From Xenorhabdus griffiniae (lineage in GTDB: Bacteria; Pseudomonadota; Gammaproteobacteria; Enterobacterales; Enterobacteriaceae), in assembly GCF_037265215.1 (NCBI RefSeq), contig NZ_CP147737.1, positions 1,240,001 through 1,304,000 on the forward strand: 64,000 bases of DNA, written 5' to 3'. Below, piece after piece: positions 57,678-64,000 of the stretch; the stretch's first letter is position 1, and each line of letters opens with the position of its first letter. The position numbers were made by a program, and so were the translations under genes. The notes beneath the pieces were generated by a model. That model did no database searches. It was not told the origin of the DNA and was given only the letters and a program-made list of their open reading frames with translations.

Positions 57678-58573
57678 TGTGCATCCCCCGTCGGCTGGTT
57701 AATCAACACGGCATCAAATTTCGCTTGCCATTCAGGGAACAATTCACAGGCCAGACTGTACATGGTCTGGGCGGCGGCGGGACTTTTTCGGGTGGTTTTA
57801 TACTCAAGACGATGAACGGGCTGGGCACGAACATGCCCCAGTTTGTAGATATCCAGCAGATCTATTCGGGTATTCAGCAACTGATAAACACACCTGCCGC
57901 CCAGCGCGGACGCATCATACCGTTGCTGTTCGATAATATCGGTCAGTTCATTGAGCGTGTCGCGATCTAAATTAGTGCCTTCAATGCCATTGGCCAGTAT
58001 CTGGATCAGCGGAAGCTGAATGCCGTAATTTTCAAATGACTTAAGGCGGGTCAGCATCCGCAGCGTGCCGCGCAGGAACTCCCGCACATCCGGCAAAATC
58101 GGTTTAATTACCCCCAGCACAGGATGTGTGGCAGCCAGCACGACCAGCTCCGTCATCACCCCGGTTGCCCCTTTGGAGTCGATAATAATGACATCGTATT
58201 GCTGAAAAATGGGATGTTGCAAAATATTGCGCAGACGAAGACGCCCGTCAGGGGCATGCAGCATCGCAGTCGGCAAGAGTTCATCGGGATCATTGGAGAC
58301 AATAATATCGAGATGGTTGATCACCGAGCGGGAAATGATCCGCTTCGATTCCCTTAGATCCATCGTCTGCATCAACAGCTCATACAGCCCGGTGGGGGCT
58401 TCATAGCCCAGGTTAAAAATACTGCTGGAGGTGGGTTGTGAATAATCGGCGTCAATCAGGAGAGTATTTAAACCCGCATCGGCCAAAAATCCGGCCAGAT
58501 TCGCGGCGTGCGTGGATTTACCTTCTCCGCCTTTGGGAGAAATGATGGGAAGTATCTTCATTTGTACACTCAT
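57674..58573 (-). CDS. parA: ParA/Soj-family partition ATPase
   Basis: 299 residues. The deviant Walker A SPKGGEGKSTHAANLAG near residue 12, LLIDADYSQPTSSSIF and VIIDSKGATGVMTELVV identify the ParA/MinD family; these fit the Soj-type proteins that lie at one extremity of PAPI-1 and SPI-7 type ICEs and stabilise the excised form. The start may be at 58573 (MSVQMKIL) or at the second ATG, 58561. No Shine-Dalgarno is evident for either. An inverted repeat overlaps the start, and the tRNA-Phe att sequence lies 59 bp away. Confidence 0.93.
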   Translation of the reverse strand: MSVQMKILPIISPKGGEGKSTHAANLAGFLADAGLNTLLIDADYSQPTSSSIFNLGYEAPTGLYELLMQTMDLRESKRIISRSVINHLDIIVSNDPDELLPTAMLHAPDGRLRLRNILQHPIFQQYDVIIIDSKGATGVMTELVVLAATHPVLGVIKPILPDVREFLRGTLRMLTRLKSFENYGIQLPLIQILANGIEGTNLDRDTLNELTDIIEQQRYDASALGGRCVYQLLNTRIDLLDIYKLGHVRAQPVHRLEYKTTRKSPAAAQTMYSLACELFPEWQAKFDAVLINQPTGDAQ

Positions 58574-58592
58574 TAAAGTTAAGCGTACAAAT
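58560..58592. promoter_or_regulatory. Inverted repeat across the parA start (possible operator)
   Basis: ATTTGTAC (58560-58567) and GTACAAAT (58585-58592) are perfect 8-bp arms separated by 17 bp and cover the parA start region. The placement suits autorepression by ParA/ParB or by the neighbouring element's regulator, or an accessory recombination site close to att. No experimental analogue is asserted. Confidence 0.45.
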
Positions 58593-58631
58593 TGCCAGAT
58601 TAGGCGATTTTACATTGAATTAACTTACGAT

Positions 58632-58680
58632 GGGATTGAAAATCCCCGTGTCGGTGGTTCGATTCCGCCTCCGGGCACCA
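58632..58680 (+). other. tRNA-Phe 3' segment: attachment site between two islands
   Basis: The 49 bp from GGGATTGAAAATCCCC (anticodon stem-loop with GAA) through the TTCGATTCC T-loop to GGGCACCA match the 3' part of enteric tRNA-Phe. The preceding bases (TAACTTACGAT) do not continue the tRNA, so this is a duplicated end and not a working gene. Such 3' segments are the core att sequence of tRNA-Phe-integrated elements. parA of the ICE ends on one side and a P4-type integrase begins on the other. Confidence 0.85.
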
Positions 58681-58845
58681 CTTCAACTTCCAGTGAAGTC
58701 CAGCCCAGTCAAACAATTTCTCTCAAACCCAGCAAAATCAACACCCTTTCTTATTTTTAGGTCTAGTTTCGTCTGTTGCAATCAAGAGGCAGCGAAGGGC
58801 ATAATTCGGGGCACTTACCGTTCGATTCAAGGAATGCCCTTAATA

Positions 58846-60117
58846 ATGAAACTCAACGCACGACAAATCGACACTGCAAAGCCCAAAGAAAAAACCTACA
58901 AACTTGCCGATGGTGGCGGTCTTTATTTAGAAGTCACTGCTCGCGGCTCGAAGTACTGGCGGATGAAATATTATCGCCCGACCGATAAGAAAGAAGACCG
59001 ACTGGCATTTGGTGTTTATCCCGCCATATCATTAGCCGATGCCCGTGCTAAGCGCGATGAAGCCAAGAAGCTGATGGCTCAGAGGATCGACCCCAAAGCA
59101 GAGAAAAAAGGCACACCAACACCCGCCAAAGTTAACACCTTTGAACAGGTCGCCCGTGCATGGCACGCCAGCAACAAACGCTGGAGCGACAGCCACCGTC
59201 AAAAAGTGCTGCGCAGCCTTGAGCAGTCTATTTTCCCGCATATCGGTGCACGCGATATTACCACATTACGCACCAGCCAGCTTTTAGCGCCCGTCAAAGC
59301 CATTGATGAACAGGGCAAACACGATATAGCACAACGGCTACGCCAGCGTATCACCGCTGTCATGCGTTATGCTGTCCAGAATGATATTCTGGAAACCAAC
59401 CCGGCCAATGATATGGCTGGCGCACTTACCACCACCAAATCCCGTCACCATCCCGCCCTGCCCCATGAATGTTTACCGGATTTTCTAAACCGATTGTCTG
59501 CTTACCGCGGGCGCTTACTGACCAAGATCGCGGTAAGGCTGGCGCTGCTGACGTTTGTGCGCTCCAGCGAACTGAGATTTGCCCGCTGGCAGGAAATTGA
59601 CTTCGAAAATGCGGTGTGGAAAATTCCCGCCACACGAAAACCCATCAAAGGCGTTCGCTTCTCTGAACGCGGCATGAAAATGAAAACGGATCACATCGTG
59701 CCGCTGAGCCGTCAAGCTGTCTCGTTATTCAAAGAGTTGAACGTACTGAGCGGCAACTGCGAAGTGGTATTCCCCAGTGATCATGATGCTGCGAAAGTCA
59801 TGAGCGAAAACACGGTTAACAAGGCATTACGGGCGATGGGCTACGACACTCAAACCGATGTCTGCGGGCATGGCTTCCGTACAATGGCACGCGGTGCAAT
59901 GGGCGAATCCGGTCTGTGGAGCGATGATGCCATCGAACGCCAGCTCAGCCATATCGAACGAAACAACGTCCGGGCGGCGTATATTCACACTTCTAAACAT
60001 CTGGATGAACGGCGGCTGATGGTGCAATGGTGGGCGGATTATCTGGATGCCAACCGGGAAAATTCCATTACACCGTATGACTTCGCCAAGCCGCTGCGCG
60101 ACAGCAAGAGCCGTTAG
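58846..60117 (+). CDS. int: P4-family tyrosine integrase
   Basis: 423 residues from the ATG at 58846, preceded by AAGGA at a suitable distance; an in-frame ATG at 58834 is too close to that site. The Arm-DNA-binding domain (DUF4102; KLADGGGLYLEVTARGSKYWRMKY) is followed by a core-binding region. The catalytic domain shows LTFVRSSELRFARWQEID (first Arg), HGFRTMARGAMGE (His-x-x-Arg) and YIHTSKHLDERR (the nucleophile Tyr). It recombines the tRNA-Phe att site and the circular form of the right-hand island. It points away from the att site, the standard layout for P4-like elements. Confidence 0.94.
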   Translation: MKLNARQIDTAKPKEKTYKLADGGGLYLEVTARGSKYWRMKYYRPTDKKEDRLAFGVYPAISLADARAKRDEAKKLMAQRIDPKAEKKGTPTPAKVNTFEQVARAWHASNKRWSDSHRQKVLRSLEQSIFPHIGARDITTLRTSQLLAPVKAIDEQGKHDIAQRLRQRITAVMRYAVQNDILETNPANDMAGALTTTKSRHHPALPHECLPDFLNRLSAYRGRLLTKIAVRLALLTFVRSSELRFARWQEIDFENAVWKIPATRKPIKGVRFSERGMKMKTDHIVPLSRQAVSLFKELNVLSGNCEVVFPSDHDAAKVMSENTVNKALRAMGYDTQTDVCGHGFRTMARGAMGESGLWSDDAIERQLSHIERNNVRAAYIHTSKHLDERRLMVQWWADYLDANRENSITPYDFAKPLRDSKSR

Positions 60118-60257
60118 TACAATTTGTAACCCGTTTAATTTTCATCGGGAGAAAAACAATTAACGCTGTTCATTAAGTCTTGCTTTTTAAATAATCCGCC
60201 TGTCATCAAACAACGTCCACAATGATATTTCAGGGACTGGGTAACAGGAGAAGTGAC

Positions 60258-60464
60258 ATGACAGTGGCAGCATTGAAAACAAGCCTGATTCGTTTGCCAG
60301 AAGTACAACGCAGAACGGGTTACAGCAAAGCGTGGATCTACAAACTGATTAGTGACGGCGCATTCCCGAAACAGGTCAAGATTGGCCCGCGTTCCGTTGC
60401 TTTTATTGAAGCAGAGATTGATGACTGGATTGCCCAGCGTATTGCTGAATCGCGGGCGGCATAA
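60258..60464 (+). CDS. alpA: AlpA-family transcriptional regulator
   Basis: 68 residues from the ATG at 60258 behind AGGAGAAG; the frame extends upstream but has no better start. IRLPEVQRRTGYSKAWIYKLISDGAFPKQVKIGPRSVAFIEAEIDDWIAQRI is a clear AlpA/excisionase-like winged helix. Such proteins activate or assist the integrase/excision of P4-like islands. It lies between int and the primase gene in the usual order. Confidence 0.93.
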   Translation: MTVAALKTSLIRLPEVQRRTGYSKAWIYKLISDGAFPKQVKIGPRSVAFIEAEIDDWIAQRIAESRAA

Positions 60465-60569
60465 CACAGAAAAGAAGATGACATAAGACACGTAACATAA
60501 AAATACAACGCCCCGAAGTGCGGCACACACTGCGAGGCGTTTCACCAACAACCATTAAGCAAGGTAAAA

Positions 60570-63011
60570 ATGATGGCTGATACACAGCATACCCAAACTC
60601 GCCCCAAATTTACAGTTCAAAAAACATCAGGCAGCCAAAAACCGCTTGATCTTATCCAGACCGTGAAAACTTCGGCTATGTATTCCTGGCAAAATCTGTT
60701 GCCCGCTTGTGGTATTGATATCCCCGCAAAGGGAAAGCATGGCGCTTGTCCTATCTGCGGTGGCACCGACCGTTTTCACTTTATCGATGATCACCATCAT
60801 GGCAACTGGCATTGCCGCCAATGTGATTATCCAAACTATGGTGATGGACTGGATTTAGTGGCAAGAACCAAAGGGATCTCTGTTACTGAGGCGGCAAAAG
60901 TTGTTGCTAATGTATTGGCGCTACCTTTGCCAGCCCCCAAGCCAGCCAAAGGATCCCATTATCCAACACTACCGATTGCCGAAAGAGTGGCGGCACTGAT
61001 GGCACAAACTGTCGCCGGGCAATCACCCTATCTGACTGCAAAGGGTCTGAAACACCTTGATCAGCGGCTACTGTTTGATAATTCGACAGTGCTGGTACTG
61101 ACAGCACTGGATAAAAAAGTCGCAGGCGCTCAAATCATCAAACCCAATGGCGAGAAAAAATTCTTCCCCGGCAGCCAGAAAAAAGGCGCGTTTATTCCCT
61201 TGACAGCGCTGGAAGAGCATCCGGAGACGGTAATTATTACCGAAGGTTACGCCACGGCACTCACGGTTAGCCAGCTCTATAAAGGCACTGTTCTGGCGGC
61301 GCTGGATGAGGGCAATTTATCTTCTGTTGCCAAAGCCATTCGGGAACGCTGGCCGGACACCAAAATCATTATTGCCGCAGATAATGACTGGCACCGCCCC
61401 GACGAGCTGGATAAGAACGGGAAACCCAAAGTGAATGTCGGCAAGATCTCAGCAGAAAAAGCTGCCCTTGCGGTGAATGGTTGGGTTACGTTACCACCGA
61501 CAGAACATAAAGCCGATTGGGATGATTATCGCCAGCAAAATAGTGTGAAAATAGCAGAGCTGGCCTTTGTTCAGGGGCTTTATCAACCGACACCAACCAA
61601 GAAAAAAGCAGCCACTCAGCCCAATGACGTCGAGTCTTCTAAGCTGACATTATGCCAGATGGGTGCCAGCCAGCGCGGAGAAGTGTTGCTGGCGCGTTAT
61701 GACAGCAATTTGGCGTTGGATGGCGCTTCGGAAACCGTCCATCACTATGATGGTATTGTCTGGCGTCCGGTCAGTGACCGCGATTTAAAACGGGAAATGG
61801 TCGCGGCCTTTATGGAAGAGAAATTACCGTACTCACCTCATGGTATCAGTTCTGCGGTGGATGCCCTGAAATTGCAGCTTCCCATGATGCAGCCGCCAGA
61901 GCGCCACTTAATCGGATTCAGTAACGGTGTATTTGATCTGAAAGCCTGCCGATTCAGACCTCACCGTAAACATGATTGGTTATTGCTTACCAATGACGTT
62001 GAATTCAATTCCCCCATTTTGGCGGAAACGCTAAAAGACCATGCCCCGCAGTTCTGGCAATGGCTTAACCGGGCAACAGCCAACTGTGAGAACAAGTTTG
62101 ATCGCGTGCTGGCAGCCCTATTTATGGTGCTGGCGAATCGTTACGACTGGCAGTTGTTTCTGGAAATCACTGGCGCCGGAGGCAGTGGTAAAAGCATCTT
62201 TGCTGAAATCTGTTCAATGCTGGCGGGTAAAGGTAATACTGTTTCAGCAAGTATGTCTGCATTAGAAATTCCACGGGAACGGGCGTTGATTGTCGGCTAT
62301 TCGCTGATTATCCTGCCAGACCAGACCCGCTATGTGGGCGATGGCTCAGGTATTAAGGCCATTACAGGCGGCGATGAAGTGGCTATCGATCCAAAGCATA
62401 AACAGCCCTACTCAACCCGCATTCCTGCGGTGGTCTTGGCGGTAAACAATAATGCCATGAGTTTCAGTGATCGCAGTGGTGGTGTATCACGGCGTCGGGT
62501 AATCTTCAATTTTTCCGAAGTTGTGCCGGAAAATGAACGTGATCCACTTCTGCGGGATAAAATCGCAGCAGAATTACCCGTGATTATCCGGCATCTGCTG
62601 CATCGATTTGCTGATCCACAATCAGCAAGGCGTTTACTGGCAGAGCAACAGAAATCAGATGAAGCGCTGGATATCAAACGCAACACCGATCCATTAGTCG
62701 ATTTCTGTGGTTATCTGGTGGCTTCCCATGAAACTGACGGCCTGTTAATCGGTAATGCAGAGATTGTGCCGTTCAATCCCCGTAAGTACCTTTATCATGC
62801 CTACCTTGCTTATATGAAAGGCAACAATCTGAATAAACCTGTTTCCGTAACCCGTTTTGGTATGGATATGCCGGGCGCACTGGCGGAGTACAACCAGCAT
62901 TACCTGCGCAAGAAAAGCAAATACGGCATTCGCAGCAATCTGAGTCTGGATCTTGATACTGCCATCGAGTGGCTGCCAAAATTGACAAGGGATAACCTAC
63001 CAGAAGAATAA
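60570..63011 (+). CDS. P4 alpha-like primase/helicase
   Basis: 813 residues. The N-terminal zinc ribbon shows CPICGGTDRFHF and CRQCDYPNYGDG (about 60-92). A TOPRIM-like primase region follows (VIITEGYATALTVSQL and IIIAADNDWHRPD), then the D5_N domain. The superfamily 3 helicase has Walker A GAGGSGKSIFAE near residue 533 and a downstream GGDEVAIDPKHKQPY block. It resembles P4 alpha, which primes, unwinds and initiates replication at origin iterons; a matching iteron cluster lies directly downstream. The slightly AT-rich start context AAGGTAAAA ATG is acceptable. Confidence 0.93.
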   Translation: MMADTQHTQTRPKFTVQKTSGSQKPLDLIQTVKTSAMYSWQNLLPACGIDIPAKGKHGACPICGGTDRFHFIDDHHHGNWHCRQCDYPNYGDGLDLVARTKGISVTEAAKVVANVLALPLPAPKPAKGSHYPTLPIAERVAALMAQTVAGQSPYLTAKGLKHLDQRLLFDNSTVLVLTALDKKVAGAQIIKPNGEKKFFPGSQKKGAFIPLTALEEHPETVIITEGYATALTVSQLYKGTVLAALDEGNLSSVAKAIRERWPDTKIIIAADNDWHRPDELDKNGKPKVNVGKISAEKAALAVNGWVTLPPTEHKADWDDYRQQNSVKIAELAFVQGLYQPTPTKKKAATQPNDVESSKLTLCQMGASQRGEVLLARYDSNLALDGASETVHHYDGIVWRPVSDRDLKREMVAAFMEEKLPYSPHGISSAVDALKLQLPMMQPPERHLIGFSNGVFDLKACRFRPHRKHDWLLLTNDVEFNSPILAETLKDHAPQFWQWLNRATANCENKFDRVLAALFMVLANRYDWQLFLEITGAGGSGKSIFAEICSMLAGKGNTVSASMSALEIPRERALIVGYSLIILPDQTRYVGDGSGIKAITGGDEVAIDPKHKQPYSTRIPAVVLAVNNNAMSFSDRSGGVSRRRVIFNFSEVVPENERDPLLRDKIAAELPVIIRHLLHRFADPQSARRLLAEQQKSDEALDIKRNTDPLVDFCGYLVASHETDGLLIGNAEIVPFNPRKYLYHAYLAYMKGNNLNKPVSVTRFGMDMPGALAEYNQHYLRKKSKYGIRSNLSLDLDTAIEWLPKLTRDNLPEE

Positions 63012-63052
63012 TTCTTTCTGATTACAGACATTTTTCAAAGAAATATAAAAAA

Positions 63053-63274
63053 GTGTTCATTCCTGTTCACTCTATAATTTAAACCAGATATATCAATATA
63101 TTATAGGGTGAATAGTTATTTTTAAACTGTTCACAAGTCTTCACCTCTGTTCACCTTATTTTAGTTTGAGGTGAACGGTTAGGTGAAGAGTGGTGATGAG
63201 TTTTATTTCAAGCTATCATCCTTTAACAATATGAATTTAAACAAAAATATTCAAAGGTGAACAGGGTGAACAGT
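63053..63274. other. GGTGAACA iteron cluster: candidate P4-type replication origin
   Basis: GGTGAACA-like units occur in both orientations: TGTTCAT near 63053, TGTTCAC 63064-63070 and 63128-63134, GGTGAATAGT 63107, TGTTCACC 63148-63155, GGTGAACGG 63170, GGTGAAGAG 63182, and the pair GGTGAACAG 63256 with GGTGAACAGT 63265. Phage P4 alpha binds iterons of GGTGAACA type in its origin. The cluster begins about 40 bp after the P4-alpha-like gene, in AT-rich DNA, which suits a replication origin. Confidence 0.75.
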
Positions 63275-63340
63275 TTTATCCCTAATTCTTTAATACAGGG
63301 GGTAAGCAAAAAAATTTTCTCTGGAAGGTGTTTTTCAGCT

Positions 63341-63382
63341 CTCCGAGTTACTGGGTTAATGTATTAGCCCGGTAACTCGGAG
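63341..63382. repeat. Long hairpin downstream of the origin-like region
   Basis: CTCCGAGTTACTGGG (63341-63355) pairs with CCCGGTAACTCGGAG (63368-63382) with a single wobble, around a 12-nt AT-rich loop. There is no T run right after it, so it may be a replication or recombination structure, or a weak transcript end following the primase gene. Confidence 0.65.
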
Positions 63383-63979
63383 AAGACAAGCATAGCGCGT
63401 CAGTGTCGCTCTAAGTAGGTTAAAGTGGTTATCAGCAGGAACTATCGATGATAGAGATATGCCCTAATAATGTTGTATACCCGACATAACTCAATGTTTA
63501 GGAACGACGGGAGTACCTGCAAGTTAATGCCCAAGCAATGTATCTACATATACTCTTGTCAGTCAAATTTAAATTTAATTAACAATAACTTCAAAATATA
63601 ATCCAACGCGTTAGGTGTATATCCCAGATAATTTAAATCAGAGATCATAAAATATGTGACCTGAAGATACATCTACATTCCGAATCGTATTCTTAATCCA
63701 TTGTTTTAATTAAAAATTAATATTTACGCAAGTATTATGCAAACGCTTTAAAATCATTGTATTACAGATATCGCTGTGCGGAATAACGGATATATTTTCT
63801 CCTAGCCAATATCAGAAATGCCGTTATCATTTATCAATATTTCATATACAAGATAGAACATTTTTTTGACAAAAAAACACATTAAATTAACATGAGTTTT
63901 GTTCGCAACATAAAATGTAAAATGGTGCGTATATTGACATTTTTTACACTCTTACAAACATATATAGAAGGAAAATAAA
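63383..63979. other. AT-rich leader region before the last gene
   Basis: About 600 bp, very AT-rich, with no credible ORF on either strand. Two TTGACA boxes (63866-63871 and 63934-63939) precede the next gene; matching -10 boxes are weak (TTAACA- and CATATA-like). Long AT-rich leaders are common before horizontally acquired, H-NS-type silenced genes. Confidence 0.4.
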
Positions 63980-64000
63980 ATGGATAAAGCTCAAGAATTG
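63980..64000 (+). CDS. Start of a truncated gene at the right edge
   Basis: ATG at 63980 preceded by AGAAGGAAAATAAA, a good ribosome-binding site, then codons for MDKAQEL before the window ends. Its product cannot be told. It would be the first cargo gene of the P4-type island downstream of the origin-like region. Confidence 0.5.

Noticed and set aside
58632..58680. Complete tRNA-Phe gene
   Set aside because: Only the anticodon stem to CCA is present; the 5' half does not match, so this is an att duplicate.

Overview
The window looks like an accessory region of an enteric gammaproteobacterium, most likely Enterobacterales and plausibly Morganellaceae (Xenorhabdus/Photorhabdus type). This is an inference. 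It rests on the Dcm, Vsr and EcoRII-like proteins, which closely resemble the E. coli and plasmid forms, on an enteric-type tRNA-Phe 3' end, and on the mixture of cdiBA, an invasin and a SPI-7/PAPI-1/PFGI-1 type conjugative island. No core housekeeping genes are visible.

Layout. (1) 1-16071, minus strand: a two-partner secretion / contact-dependent inhibition locus with cdiB (14335-16071), a giant cdiA (729-14267, 4512 aa), a small membrane protein in the immunity position (502-732), and a displaced toxin-tip cassette that begins with an IENN motif and runs off the left edge (1-483). (2) 16390-42165, mostly minus strand: the transfer block of a GI-type (PFGI-1/SPI-7 class) integrative conjugative element. 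It holds TraG-like, PFL_4711, 4710 and 4709 proteins, then an inserted invasin/intimin-like adhesin and an unknown gene, then the PFL_4706 ATPase, a lipoprotein, PFL_4705, 4704, 4703, the TraL-like protein, PFL_4702 and 4701 and a RAQPRD protein. A cargo insertion follows (a DUF5710 gene plus an EcoRII-like / Vsr / Dcm restriction-modification-repair module), then PFL_4697, TraD, PFL_4695, PFL_4693, PilL and a Ner-like regulator. (3) 42451-45170: a cargo pocket with an ANT(6)-like nucleotidyltransferase and an AAA ATPase / DUF4276 pair that may be a defence system. (4) 45244-about 47244: a group II intron inserted immediately 3' of ssb. (5) 47248-58573, minus strand: the replication and maintenance block with ssb, DUF3577, topB, PFL_4669, a 108-bp repeat array, an STY4528-like replication protein, a DUF2857 protein, parB, dnaB and parA. 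(6) 58632-58680: the 3' 49 nt of tRNA-Phe, which I read as an attachment site. (7) 58846 to the right edge, plus strand: a second island with a P4-family tyrosine integrase, AlpA regulator, P4-alpha-like primase/helicase, an iteron cluster resembling the P4 origin, and an AT-rich leader in front of a gene cut by the window end.

How it fits together. The T4SS genes would build the mating channel. TraD couples DNA to it, and SSB, TopB, STY4528, DnaB, ParA and ParB process and maintain the element. The relaxase and the integrase of this ICE are not in the window and should lie to the left. The CdiBA system, invasin, restriction-modification module, nucleotidyltransferase and AAA/DUF4276 pair are cargo for competition, adhesion and defence. 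The att site directly beside parA, followed by a separate P4-type integrase, indicates two elements stacked in tandem at a tRNA-Phe locus.
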